Source of the DNA: Micractinium sp. NFX-FRZ
Taxonomy: Eukaryota > Chlorophyta > Trebouxiophyceae > Chlorellales > Chlorellaceae
Assembly (NCBI GenBank): GCA_029339195.1
Contig: JAPTJF010000251.1
Span: 1-64,000, forward strand
Direction: 5' to 3'
Length of the DNA: 64,000 nucleotides
The position numbers and the translations under genes were made by a program. Below, piece by piece: positions 14,401 through 24,766 of the stretch (position 1 is its first letter; every line of letters starts with the position of its first letter). The notes under the pieces are model-generated. The model made no database searches and was not told where the DNA came from. It saw only the letters and a list, made by a program, of their open reading frames with translations.

Positions 14401-17354
14401 GGAACAGGTCCAGCGCGTCCACACCCATGCCCTTGAGGTGCCACACCAGCTCGGGAGACAGCGGGCGCACGCGGCGCTCCACGGCCTGTGAGAGTGCAGG
14501 AAAGGCGGAGGGTGCATTCGTCAGTTTGCAGGCAGGCAGGCAGCAGGCAGGCAGGCCAGGCAAGAGGTGTCCACAACAGCCCAGGAGACAGGAGGGCACA
14601 GGCTGCGTGCCACAGCCTGCCCAGGGATGGGCACAACACGAAGAGGTGGCAGAAGGCAAACAGGCAGGCACAGCAGGCAGAGTCTGGCCCGGCCACTTCA
14701 GCAGGCATGCGGCAGGCAGGCAACGCATGGGGCACAGCACGACAGGGGACAGTGGCAGGCAAGGACCAGGGTAACAGGGCCTCAACTCCAACCCCCATGC
14801 CCATGTGCAACTGCTGTGAGCACCTCCCAGGCCCCCTGGAAAATGCTGTGCACATCCTCCCCCAGCCTCAACTGCTGTGCACATCTCCCCGGGCCCCCCC
14901 TGGGATGCACCCCTGCTGGCCACACCTGCAGGGCGCTGCCCTCAGTGCAGGACAGCACCGACAGGCGAGTGGCGCCGTGGGCTGGCTGCGTGGGGTTGGC
15001 GGCGTGCATGGCGCCGTCGCGTGCCGTGCTGCAGGGGGAGCGGAGGGGACCAGCTCCGGTCAGGGGCCGCGACACACCACGCATGCAGGCTCACATCGGC
15101 AGCATGCCCCTGCGCGCAGGGCAGCAGCATACACCGCCCCACTGACACAGCTCCCGCTGCCAGCTCTCTGCGCCATGCCACCGCCACCTGCCAACAACTT
15201 CTGGGATGCGGGGCAGCTCCAGCTGCAAGGTGCCGCCCCCTTGTTCAGCCGTGTGCCCGCCAGTCAAGCCCGCACCTCCCCACATCATATGCCCCCCAGC
15301 CAAGCCCGCCCCCGCCCCTGCCCTTGTATGCTGCTCGCTCACTGTGGGTAGCCGGTGTAGGGGTCCGCCCCGGTACCAGAATAGTGATAGCTCAGCATCG
15401 CATCGGACTGGGAGTGGCAGCAGAGGCGGAGGTCCGAGGCGAGCGGCAGGGGCAGGGGCAGCGAGCCCAGGCGTGGCACGAAGAGCGCTGCCAGGCTGGC
15501 GGGCGGCAGCTGGAGCGACAGCACCACATCTGGAAGCGTGCCGCCAGCAAAGGCCACTGCAGGCAGGCAGGCCGGGGGGGCGGGCAGGCGTCAGGCGTGT
15601 GAGGCAGGTAGCAGCAAGTTCCAGCAGGCGAGACGCGACATGCATGCATCCAACAAGCAGGCACACGGGCAGGGCGGACTGAGCGGCAGGCAGGCAGACA
15701 AACAAGCATAGCAAGCAACCTCCCAGCAAGTCTTCCACAGGCGCCCTTGCCCTGAGCCAGCAACCGAGTCCTCCCGCACCTGTGAGCAGCAGCTGCGCCA
15801 GCTGGCGTGCGCTGAGCGGCGCCAGCAGGGCGCCCAGAGCGTCGCAGTCTAGCACATGCAGCGCCGGGTCCGACAGCAGCCCTGCCAGGGCATCACAGCG
15901 GTGTGCGCACCACAGCACACCCAGGTCGGGGAAGGAGCAGCTGCATGCCGACTGGCGCAGCGTGCAGGGCGCCGCCGGCCCCGCCGCCGTGCATGGGCCA
16001 GCCATTTGCTGCCGGCTGGGCCCGGCGGCGCCGGGGCCACCCGCTGCCGGGTGCTTGCGCTTGTGCTGCTGCCGCTGGCGCTGCGCCTGCGCCTTGCCCT
16101 TGCCGAGGGCTGGCGCAGCCGCCAGCTCAGCCGCTGCCTCTCTTGGTGGGTGCAACTCAAACCACTGCCACACAGGCATGCCGGACAGCAGGGTGAAGTA
16201 CTTGCTGCCTCGCCGGGCTGCGGAGCGGATGTGGCTGCGGCCGCGGGTGTACAGGCTGGGCACGGAGCCGACGTCGAAATGCTCGGCGGCCGACCGCCGC
16301 CCTGCGCCCACCTGGCTGTGTGCCGCAAACAGCTGGGCTGCGGGCTGCGAGACGAGGCCAGTGGTGGCACTGGGCGGCAGCACGGCGCCGCGCAGCAGTG
16401 CCTCCAGCGTCGGAAGCCCTGCTGAGGGCGGGAACAGGCCCGGCTCAGCAGGCCCAGCACCACTGCCGTCTGCTGCATGCCCAGCACAGGCGGCCGCCAT
16501 GACGTGCTGCACCAGCCCTGCCACCTGCACATGGGGGTGGGCAGCGAGGGGGAACAACCACGGGCGGGTTCACCACGGCAGCAGCACGCCCCAGCAGCTG
16601 CACGCCAGCTTGAGCCGCGGCGGCAGCAAGGCATCCCGCAGGCAGCTGCAGCAGGCAGTGTTGCATGTGTGGTGCACAGGCTGGCACTTGCTCATTCGCC
16701 CGCCCCTCTCACCCCCAGGTTGACTTTGCTGCTGTTGAAGCCGCTGTGCTCGTCTGGGCGCGCCAGCCGCGTGTTGGTGCACTCCAGCAGGCAGTTCTCC
16801 AGGGCGGCGTGCAGCTGGGCAGGCGGCAAAGCAGCAGCAGCAACCACAAACGCATCGCCGTCCAGCACCCAGCTGCGGCCGGCGGAGGCCAGCAAGCGCT
16901 GCGCCACGCCGCCCGCGCCCAGTGGCACGTCTCCGCCGCCGACGGGGACCTCTGCAAGGGAACGGGATGGATGCAGGGAGGGGCCGCATGTGGACAGCAG
17001 CAGCAGAGCGTGGCGGCGATGCGTCCGCCTGTGCAGCTCCCTCCTGCGTGGGCAGGGGTGCCTGGCGGCACCCAGCAGTGGCGGCGCCGCTGGACTTCCA
17101 CTTGACACCCGCGGCACCCTGGCCGCGGGGCATGTCGAGTCTTGACAGCCGGCAGCCTGCGATCGCGGCTCCCGGCTCCCTACGCTCAGCGCACCTGCCG
17201 AGACAAGTTGGGGCGGTCGCCTGGGGCCACCAGCGTCGGTCAAGTGCAGCGACCATCCTCCCTCGCGATTCAGCTTCACCAATACGCTGTGGACCTGCGG
17301 AGCGGCCCCCGCAAGGGAGAGGTCCCCTCCCAAGCTGCTCAAGGCAGAGTACAT
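3409..17354 (-). CDS. Very large multi-exon protein, unidentified; helical, poly-Gln, acidic tail
   Basis: I do not recognise this family. About 26 exons on the reverse strand chain from an ATG at 17354 to a stop at 3409, roughly 2,100-2,200 residues. Approximate exons: 17195-17354, 16723-16950, 15781-16526, 15344-15557, 15100-15191, 14941-15032, 14377-14487, 13880-13997, 13425-13546, 13105-13203, 12553-12737, 12190-12312, 11582-11773, 11074-11191, 10523-10713, 9486-10274, 9043-9208, 8250-8730, 7700-7841, 6298-7370, 5812-6036, 5275-5385, 4749-4966, 4189-4455, 3869-4005 and 3409-3528. The text is Leu/Ala-rich and helical, like an ARM/HEAT-type scaffold, with long Gln runs (near 8370-8420 and 9690-9720), a basic KRRRR patch in the 6298-7370 exon, and a strongly acidic end (DEEDEFDEDELEDEEGMLD). 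Size and helical content recall nuclear scaffolds such as virilizer, but I could not find the virilizer N-terminal signature. It could be two genes. Confidence 0.55.
8731..8856. repeat. Intronic minisatellite, about 30-bp GCAGG/GGTGGAA units
   Basis: Four imperfect copies of a unit like 'gcaggcggggtggaaggcaggggagcag' lie in the intron immediately upstream (on the reverse strand) of the exon beginning at about 8730 in the large gene. Confidence 0.6.
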
Positions 17355-17872
17355 GACTGGTTACGGGTTGCGCAGCCTACGCATCCCAATCAAATTCAAG
17401 GTGTCGTGCAGTGATGGAAGCGAGGCCCGCCCGGTTTGGCAGTCCACCATGCTGCGCCCCTGCCGTGCTTCCGCTGCCCTTGTGGCCTCGTTTCATACAA
17501 TGAGCACTGCTACGTTCATGTCGAGTCGTTGTGACATCCCTTTAGGGCCGGCTGTGGACCTCAAGTTGCTGAACACATGTAGCAACATGCGTGTTGCCTG
17601 TAGTGCAACTGCTGGCGTGTCGGCCGCCTCTCTTCGGCGAGCATGTCGAGCAAGAGACACAGAACCGATGCAGGCTACCACCGCTGGCTGGCCGTATTGA
17701 AGTGGAAGCCCGACACCATGCTGTGCTGTGCAGCCACCTCCTATAGGGCACGCGGCAAGCCTATCCCGCAGTCCTGGTGTTCTACAACAAAGCAACCCCT
17801 GCTTGTTGCGCAGGCTGCTGGCTGCCTCTCCTTCACGTTTCGTGCACACCTCTCGGAGTTCAGTCTCGCGCT
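17355..17872. promoter_or_regulatory. Divergent promoter region between two genes
   Basis: These 518 bases separate the ATG of the large reverse-strand gene (17354) from the ATG of the small forward-strand gene (17873). They must hold both 5' UTRs and start sites. I see no clear TATA box or initiator, so the assignment rests on gene orientation alone. Confidence 0.4.
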
Positions 17873-19179
17873 ATGCTCCAGGCAGCCCGCAAGCTGGCAC
17901 CCAGCCTGCTGAGGCAGGGGGGTGCCCTCGGCACCGCCCCTGTCCGCCAGGTCTCCGCTGCCGCGCCCACAAAGCCGGAGGAGGACCCTGAGGACTTTGA
18001 GCTCCTGCCGCCCGGCTGCAGCCTGAAAGACCCCACCTACGGCCGCTCCTTTGGTGCGGAAGGCAAAAACAGGTGCGGCGACACACACCCTTTGTCCCTT
18101 TGTCATCCCCGATGCCCTCGCCGCCACTGCCCGCGCAGCCGCCGGCACCCACCGCGTCACTCCTCACAGCCTTCTTCTATATGACCCACTGCCTGCAGCC
18201 TGTCGGATCCAGTACTCATCTACGACAGCAAGCCAGTGGAGGACTACCGGCCACTGAAGACGCGGCAGCCGGTGCCCACGCCGCCGCTCAGCCGCGCGGT
18301 GAGGAGGGCGGGCAGCCAGCCAGCTAGCCACAGACCTCTCTTCTGGGCCGCCCCCATCCGGGTTGCCTCTTGCTCTGGAGGAGGAGTCGGGCCCCAGCAG
18401 CTTGCAGGGAGCCCAGGCGTGCTAGCAAGCGAGCAAGCAATCACAGACGGGCTGTGGGCTTGTGAAGTACCTGCGTCACCGGCCAGATGGTCCTTTTGCC
18501 AGTCTACTCTTGCCCCCTCTTCCCCCGTGTTCTTGCATCTCCGCCCCTGCACACTGCCCAGGCCAAGCTGGCGCAGCCCGGTGACGAGCAGAAGGAGGCG
18601 GGCCAAGGGCACCTGGCCCAGCACCCACCCGTCTCCCACCGCTTCCGCCTCCATTGTGCCCCTCCCTCTTTTGCCCTGCTGCCTGCTGCAGGAAGCCCAG
18701 GCCAAGCTGGCTGATTCGGCGGACAAGAAGAAGAAGGCGAAGGAGGAGGCGGGCAAGGCAGAGGAGGAGGACGACCTGTATGTGTACGTGCCGCCCGGCA
18801 GCAGCATGCGCGACCCGCTGCCCTCATCGCTCTCCGACCCACTCGACAACCGGCGGGTGAGTGCGGTGCAGGGCCTGGAGGGCACAGCTGCTGAGGTTGG
18901 CGTCAGGGCAGGCGGGCAGTGAGGGGCAGGCTGGTCCAGCACACCGTCTGGGTGCACGGGTGGCAGGCGCGATGGCGGGTGCGGGAGCGCGAGCAGGCCA
19001 CTGGCAGGAACTTGAACAGAGCAGCGCAGCACACGCTGGCTGGCGTGGGGCAGAGGGCCGCACCTCGCTGCCAACCGTTTCCTGTCCCGTGCGCATCGTT
19101 CGACTCTGCCTCCCCTGCCTCCTGCCCCCTCCTGCTGCAGGTCTACTACAGGGATCCCAACCCCACGCTCAGGAAGTGA
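17873..19179 (+). CDS. Small probable mitochondrial protein with duplicated PPG-S-DP motif
   Basis: Four exons keep one frame: 17873-18072, 18199-18298, 18692-18856 and 19141-19179, giving 167 residues. The start MLQAARKLAPSLLRQGG is basic, amphipathic and free of acidic residues, which suggests a mitochondrial presequence. After it come LLPPGCSLKDPTYGRSF and later YVPPGSSMRDPLPSSLSDP, an internal duplication of a PPG-x-S-x-[KR]-DP element. Between them lies a Lys/Glu-rich helix (DKKKKAKEEAGKAEEED). The protein ends with YYRDPNPTLRK. Small subunits of algal mitochondrial complexes can look like this, but I cannot name one. Intron 2 (18299-18691) contains a second 'cccaggccaagctggc' copy at about 18557-18573 that mimics the start of exon 3. 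Confidence 0.75.
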
Positions 19180-19697
19180 GGCGCTTGTGGTTGGCGCAGC
19201 TGACGCCAGCAGGGCTGCTGCAGACACCTGGCAGCACGCTCAGCTGGCCGGGACCTAACTTGCTTGCACTCATCGCCGCTGGGCTGGCAGCTCGGAATGA
19301 TGCATACAGATGCTGCCAAGCACAGAAGCGTGCTGGTGCGCCTGGGGCGTGTTGCACTGCCCCATCGCCAAATGACCTATTTTGTTCCTCCTCCTTGCTC
19401 CCGTCTTTTGTTCGCTCCCCTCCCCCAGCGCACCCCTTCCTTCGCTTGTGTTGCGCTTCGCGCCACTGTTGTTTGTAGGCTTTGTTGTTGTACGTTTGAA
19501 CAAACGATCTCGCTTTCACTGTAATCACTCGCTACAAAATCAAGCACTCAACTGCTGCTCAGTTGCGCTACCGGGCCGCTCTCTGCTGCCGCTGCTGCTG
19601 TTTGGGCGCTATGCTGTGCTGCGGCTTTGCTGTGCAGCTGGAGTGTGCAGGCCTGCCTGCCCTCCCTGGAGCCTGCCTGCTGAACGGCAGGCTCAGC
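19180..19697. other. Convergent 3' region
   Basis: These 518 bases separate the stop codons of two converging genes and should contain both 3' UTRs. A pyrimidine-rich stretch lies at 19380-19450. I see no gene in it. Confidence 0.4.
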
Positions 19698-20913
19698 TCA
19701 CAGCGCGGCGCTGCTGGCGCCGGGGCTGAGGCTGCCAAAGGAGCTGAAGGAGGCCAGCGGGCCCAGCGCACCGCCGCCACGGGGGCGCTGCGAGCGGCTG
19801 GGGGAGCGGCGCGCCGGCGAGCGTGCCGCGGCATCCAGCGGCAGGGACAGGTAGGCGGGCGCCGCCTCTGCGTGGTCCTTGATCCGCCCGTTCTCAATTT
19901 CCAAGAACCTGCTGTCGTAGGAGGAGACCAGCAGGGGCGCGGAGCGCTGGTCTGGGCTGGTGGGCTCCGTGCGCTCCGCTGCACGGGGCAAGGGGTGGGC
20001 AAGGTGGGCGAGGGGCAGTGGTGAGGCCAGCCAGCAGTGGACTTGTGGGAGCTGGGTTGGCAAGGGAGAGCACTGGGCAGAACGACCGAGGCAGGGCAGG
20101 GCACAGGTGGGCCTAAATATTGGCACGGCTGTTTGCAGGGGACGGCAACCACAGCCTTCGTCGTGCGTCAATCCCCTCATCCCCACCCGCCGCTGTCCCA
20201 CCCACCCCCTCACCCAGCCCGCTGATGAAGCGCGGCATCATGCGCACGCCGGGCATGCCGCTGCTGGAGGGCTCAAACACCAGCGAGCCGCACTCGTCAA
20301 AGCTATCCTCGTCGGCCTCTGCTGCTGCCTCCTCACACTCGAAAAAGCTGCCGCCGTCGCCCTCCTGCTCCTCGCTGCACTCGTCCACTGCCCCCAGCGC
20401 TGTCGCCGCCTCGCTGCTACCGTCTTCGTCACTGCTGCCCTCAGCCAGGGCGTTGCTGAAAGTGAAGGACACCTCGTGGGGCAGCAGGGAGCTGCCCTGG
20501 GCTCCCAAGGGAGGAGGCGCCGAGGGCTCCGACGCGGGTGCTGGCGCCGACGGCTCCGATGCGGGTGCTTGTGTCGACGGCTCCGACGCGGGTGCTGGCA
20601 CTGACGACTCTGACGCTGCCAGCGGCCCGGATGGCTCTGATTCTGGCGAGGCGGCTGCCTCTGAGGGGGGCGCGGGCTGGAAGGAGGGGTTGGAGACTGA
20701 CTGCGGTGCCTGTTTCGTTGGCGCCGGCGCCTCAACCGCCGCCGCCTCTTCAGACGGCTGCTTGGCCGACGGTGCAGCAGGCTTGCGCCAGAAGTAGCCG
20801 ACGGCGCCCAGCATGCCGGTGAGGGAGAGGCCCAGCGAGAGGGACAATAGGGCGGTGCACTCCAGACTTACAAACGCGAAGGCCAGGCCCGAGAACCACT
20901 TGCTGCCTGCCAT
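19698..20913 (-). CDS. Membrane-anchored acidic Ser/Pro/Ala-rich protein, unknown
   Basis: Two exons, 20913-20214 and 19978-19698, splice in frame (phase 1, donor GTGAGG) to give 326 residues. I chose ATG 20913; the frame is open a few codons further only through a GTG. The N-terminus has a long hydrophobic stretch (about residues 7-40, FAFVSLECTALLSLSLGLSL then a second apolar run) followed by WRKP, so it should be a signal anchor or one to two membrane helices. The middle carries SEPSAPAPA-type repeats of about 10 residues, then an acidic region (EGSSDEDGSSE, EEAAAEADEDSFDECG). Exon 2 contains SSYDSRFLEIENGRIKDH and a Ser/Arg-rich end. The family is not recognised. The retroelement sits just upstream of its TATA box. 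Confidence 0.65.
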
Positions 20914-21027
20914 GGTGTTCACGTCGGTGGAAGAAGTGAGGCTTGCCGAAACTGAGGGGAGCAGCGCAGAGCTTCAAACTGATTGCCGCCGCTCACCCGC
21001 CGCAGCGCACCCAGCGTGCGAGCAGCC

Positions 21028-21038
21028 GGGTTTATATA
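21028..21038 (-). promoter_or_regulatory. TATA box of the reverse-strand membrane-protein gene
   Basis: The reverse strand reads TATATAAACCC, about 115-125 bases upstream of the ATG at 20913, a good distance for a TATA box plus a short 5' UTR. The retroelement repeat begins at 21039 and abuts it, extending the TA run. The upstream promoter context has therefore been replaced by the element. Confidence 0.55.
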
Positions 21039-21596
21039 TATATGTGCTGGGCTGTGAGACAGGCCCACAACCGAGCGGGCGGATAGGCAGGGGAAGTGAG
21101 GGATGGGGGCGGCGGTGCCGCCGCCAGGGGCGGCAGCGGTCAACCTAGGGGAGGTCCTGGCAAGTGCTTACGGCTGCGCACGGCAAGCAGCATAGCTGGC
21201 AGTGCAGAGCGCTCATACACGCTGGTGAAGGGCAAGGGCACACCTGAAGCCAGGGGCGCGGGAGCGGAGCTTGGCCGGGTCAGCAACACGGGGGGAAGGG
21301 CGGTCAACAGTGGGGCTGCAGCGCACGGGGCCGGGCACTTGCGCAGGACTGGCGGGGAGGTGAAGGGAGCGAGGTTATGTAAAAGGTGTGAGGTGCTATG
21401 CATGCTGTGGCTGACCGTGCTGTTGCAGGAGTGGTGCAGGGCATACCAAATTGTAGGGAGGGCAGCTGACTCAGCCTGTCACACCATAGCAGGCATATAA
21501 ATGCAGCAGGGACAAGTAAGTGCAGCTCTGCAGGAGGGCACATGACTCTGCTTTCTTGCCGGCACCGCCGGCAAGAAAGCAGGAGGCAGGGGCAGG
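21039..21596 (-). repeat. Left (3') pseudo-LTR of the retroelement
   Basis: This 558-bp direct repeat matches 25464-26021 at a constant offset of 4,425. Matching starts at 'tatatgtgctggg' and ends at 'gaggcaggggcagg', and no mismatch was seen by eye. It carries a CATATAAATG TATA-like motif facing right (about 21494-21503) and a perfect hairpin near its right end. Open frames inside it are chance frames, duplicated only because the repeat is. Confidence 0.88.
21548..21582. other. Perfect 16-bp inverted repeat inside left pseudo-LTR
   Basis: CTGCTTTCTTGCCGGC and GCCGGCAAGAAAGCAG are exact reverse complements around the loop ACC. A hairpin this long can act in RNA folding, 3' end formation or integration. 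Its role here is unknown. Confidence 0.85.
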
Positions 21597-21731
21597 ACAG
21601 CAGAGATGCAGCCCGGGCGCTGTTTGCGTTCCCCAGGCTGGGCAAGCTGCCAAATGCAGCTTGTTCTTTTCTCATGACTTCTGGACGTGCACTTAACGCT
21701 CGGTTGCGCTTACATAACAACACAGAGGGTC

Positions 21732-24700
21732 CTAGCGCAGCAGTGCGTTGAGTTTCTGCATGATTTCTTTGTAAAGCCATGTGTGTGAGGTGGAGTAGAG
21801 AGAGTTGTGGTGCTGCCGCAGCAGGTATCGGGTCTTATTTCTCAGGATGCGGGTAGAGTAGCCGCGGCGGCACAGACGGAAGAGTACGAGGGGAAGAGAA
21901 GCACAAAAGTCATTGCGGTCAAGAATCAGGCGGCGCATGCGGTGGAACTGGCCTGGTATGATGTTCAACTTACTCCTAAAAGCAAGCATGGAAAGAGCGT
22001 GTGTGTAAAAGATGATGGGGAGCCGGGAAAACGAGGAGTCGTGTTGACGCCGATCATACAGGTGGGTAGTAAGGTGAGGAGAGGAAGGAGAGGCGGGGCA
22101 TATGAACAAGTCCATGAAGTGGGTGGTGGGACCCAGAGTGGAAGCAGGAAGAACGCTAAGCTCGGGTGGGTAGATGCCACGGACACCCAGAAAATAGGTG
22201 TTGGTGTAAAGAAGAAAGCGGAAGATGCGGTTGCGTGCGCTGAACAGGTCGTCAATGTATCGGCGTGTGAAGAGGAACTGGGCAGCAACGAAGGCGGCTA
22301 CTGTGCTGGGTGCAATGCCACCTAATTCAGGAGGCAGGTCCATCAGAGCAAGAGTGGTGGGGTACTCAGGGTGATCCTTATCGAAAAAGGCAGGAGGGGG
22401 GTCTGCCAGGAGGGCAGCGTCCGGAGCAGGGGCGTCTCGGTCGCAAGGGGTTGAGAGAGCGAGGGCAGGAGTGGGAGGGGGCAGCATGCAGGCGAGGCGG
22501 TAAAGGAAGTCGTACTCATATGAAAAAAGGTAAAGGTTGGCAATGAACACAGCCGGGCTAATGCCCATGGGAATGCCTAGTGTTTGTTTATAAACAGAGG
22601 AACCAAAACGGAGGTAAGAGCTGTGCAAAAGCTGGTGAAGGGCGGCTTGGAAAGTGGGGGCGGTCCAATGGATGAAGCGGCCGCAGCCGTGCTCGGAGCC
22701 AGAAAAGGCAGGAGTGGAGGGAGAGCTGGAGAAAGCAGGAGCAGTCTTGCCATTTGTATACACTTTGACGGAGTTACTGGGAGGCAAGGAGCCAGGGGGG
22801 CACAGCAGAACGCGGTTGAAAAGACCAGACAGGCGTTCAAAAATATCCTGCTGGTTGAGGTTGGTGTAAAGGCGGGTAAAGTCCCACGACTGGAGTAAAG
22901 CAGGAGGATCTGAGGAGCGAAGTGAACGATTGAGCGCCTGCACAACAGGGGGCAAATCCATGCTAGACTTGAGGACCCAAAAGCATGAGCAAGCGGGGTC
23001 TTGAAAGAGAGAGTGAACAGACAGCAGCCTGGCCCACATGGCAGCGGCACCGGGCATCAGCACTTGGGAGAACAAAGGGCAGAGGCTATCAGCCAGGGGG
23101 GAGTTGTATGTATCATTAGAGAGGGAGAGAAAGCGCAGCTTGACGGGGTCTTTGTGGAATTTCACCGAGGCAGCGTAGGTTGGCAGTGCCTCAGGAGGGT
23201 GAGGGAATTGGAGGTGGGCAACGGCGTGAGCTTGCTGCGCTGCCACTGCCTCGGGGGTGGCGCCGGGCAAGAGGGTGTAGTAGGGGGTGCCATCCGTAGA
23301 GCCGTTGGACAGGTCGTCTCGCAGCGACTGGATGAAGCACTTTTTGCAGACAAGAGCAAAGTTTTGAGAGAGCTTGTCGACTGGGCAGATGACAAAGTTG
23401 CGGTGAACGGCCTTAAGCATGGCTCGGTCGTGAGCTGTAAGTTGGGGCGCATCAGAGTAGGAAGCATAGGAGGCGACTGGCCGTATGGTCGTGTGATCGG
23501 GGACAGAGGTGTTGATGTGTGCAGTAAGGGCAGAGATGACAGCGTCGGCCCAGGGGGACATAGCAGAGGGGGCAGCGAGGCGTTGTTCCACAGCAGCAGC
23601 GAAAGCGTGAACCGAGGAGGTCAGCTCGGTGATGAGCTCTGTGCGCAGGTCAGGGGAGGCATCGATACTAGGTGGGGGGATGCGAAAGTTCCGGCCCATG
23701 TTCCAAAGAGCCGTCAGATTGGCGGTTGGGAGCAGTGGGCCAGGGGAGCATGTAATGATATGCTTGTGGGTGCCAGGGCAGAGGTCAGGGAACTCGGAGC
23801 TGTTGCATGGGCTGGCCAGGATGCGGTCAAGAGTCTCATTAGAAAGCATGCCTGTTTGTTTGTAGTTGAAAAAGAGGCGTTCGAGGGGCAGAGGGTGTTT
23901 GAACACAAAGGTTGGTTCCTGGGGTGCCTGAGGGGGCAAGAGACCCTTGATTTCTGGGCGCAACATGAGGGAAGAAAGGTGGAGTTTGTCAAGAGCAGCA
24001 GAGGTGAAAGGAGCGATGATGAGGTTGTGGGGGTGGTACCTGTCCGACGGGGTGGTGGGAGCAGGCATGTCTCGTGCAGCACTGCTTAGTTCAGCGGTGA
24101 TCAAGGAAGAAAGGGTGGCTTGTTCATCGCTCGAAATACCAAGATCAGCATGATGATTATTGGCCAGAACGGATGAAAGGGTGAAGAGGTTATGGGTTGC
24201 AAACGTGGGCAAACGGATGGTGGCGACGAACTGCGTGCCGCGTGAGCGCAGAGCGGTGGCCAGAGCAGAGGTACGGCGGATGAAGTCGCGGTACCCGTAG
24301 ACACGGCTGAGAGTGGGGACGGGTTGGGAGTCGGGTTCAGAGGTAGAGGAAGAGGAAAGGGAAGCGGGAGGGGAGTCGGGGAAGAGCAGCACAGGCTGTT
24401 GGGTTAAGGGAGGATTGCCCTGCCGGTTGTAAAGTGTGTAGCCCTCGGCTTTGAGAAGATCTTCCCAGCGTTTCTCAAAAGGGGCAGCGTGGGTGCGGAA
24501 GGCATTGTTGCTGGGTGGGAGGCGAACATATTCAACAGGGAGGATGACCCATCGATCAAAGGAGGAACTTGTAATGCAAGGGCGCATGGCTAAGTGAACG
24601 GGGTAGGGACTGCCGGCACGAGCGGCGGTGACATGCTGGCGCAGCCGTTGTTTCAGCTGCTGCTCTGTTTGGCCAACATAGACGCGCTTAGAAGTGTCGG

Positions 24701-24761
24701 CTGGGTCGAAGAGGACGTAGATGACGTGACTGAACGCAGAAGAAGAGAAAGAGGCAACCAT
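21732..24761 (-). CDS. GIY-YIG nuclease / reverse transcriptase of Penelope-like element
   Basis: From ATG 24761 the protein has 1,009 residues. The same frame is open further upstream, to beyond 24788, without another ATG. Residues about 11-43 form a GIY-YIG core: HVIYVLFDP, then RVYVGQTEQQLKQRLRQH with the usual YVG and Arg. The reverse transcriptase follows: VICPVDKLSQNFALV (finger), SVKFHKDPVKLRFLSL, the catalytic Asp in SWDFTRLYTNLNQQD, TLGIPMGISPAVFIANLYLF, and RRYIDDLFSARN with the paired Asp at about residues 837-838. THFMDLFI and a basic thumb (FRLCRRGYSTRILRNKTRYLL) complete it. A linker of about 90 residues separates the PMG and YIDD motifs. No nuclease follows the RT, so the domain order is permuted. 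The frame has no stop or gap. It copies element RNA and cuts target DNA. Confidence 0.92.
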   Translation of the reverse strand: MVASFSSSAFSHVIYVLFDPADTSKRVYVGQTEQQLKQRLRQHVTAARAGSPYPVHLAMRPCITSSSFDRWVILPVEYVRLPPSNNAFRTHAAPFEKRWEDLLKAEGYTLYNRQGNPPLTQQPVLLFPDSPPASLSSSSTSEPDSQPVPTLSRVYGYRDFIRRTSALATALRSRGTQFVATIRLPTFATHNLFTLSSVLANNHHADLGISSDEQATLSSLITAELSSAARDMPAPTTPSDRYHPHNLIIAPFTSAALDKLHLSSLMLRPEIKGLLPPQAPQEPTFVFKHPLPLERLFFNYKQTGMLSNETLDRILASPCNSSEFPDLCPGTHKHIITCSPGPLLPTANLTALWNMGRNFRIPPPSIDASPDLRTELITELTSSVHAFAAAVEQRLAAPSAMSPWADAVISALTAHINTSVPDHTTIRPVASYASYSDAPQLTAHDRAMLKAVHRNFVICPVDKLSQNFALVCKKCFIQSLRDDLSNGSTDGTPYYTLLPGATPEAVAAQQAHAVAHLQFPHPPEALPTYAASVKFHKDPVKLRFLSLSNDTYNSPLADSLCPLFSQVLMPGAAAMWARLLSVHSLFQDPACSCFWVLKSSMDLPPVVQALNRSLRSSDPPALLQSWDFTRLYTNLNQQDIFERLSGLFNRVLLCPPGSLPPSNSVKVYTNGKTAPAFSSSPSTPAFSGSEHGCGRFIHWTAPTFQAALHQLLHSSYLRFGSSVYKQTLGIPMGISPAVFIANLYLFSYEYDFLYRLACMLPPPTPALALSTPCDRDAPAPDAALLADPPPAFFDKDHPEYPTTLALMDLPPELGGIAPSTVAAFVAAQFLFTRRYIDDLFSARNRIFRFLLYTNTYFLGVRGIYPPELSVLPASTLGPTTHFMDLFICPASPSSPHLTTHLYDRRQHDSSFSRLPIIFYTHALSMLAFRSKLNIIPGQFHRMRRLILDRNDFCASLPLVLFRLCRRGYSTRILRNKTRYLLRQHHNSLYSTSHTWLYKEIMQKLNALLR

Positions 24762-24766
24762 AAGAC

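Noticed and set aside
3409..17354. Naming the large gene as virilizer (m6A writer subunit)
   Set aside because: Length and helical content fit, but the conserved N-terminal segment of virilizer was not found at the start or upstream, so the name would be a guess.
21096..21500. A 134-residue forward frame inside the left pseudo-LTR, found identically in the right one
   Set aside because: It is identical only because the repeats are identical. The frame is Gly/Arg/Ala-rich without motifs, as expected by chance in GC-rich DNA.
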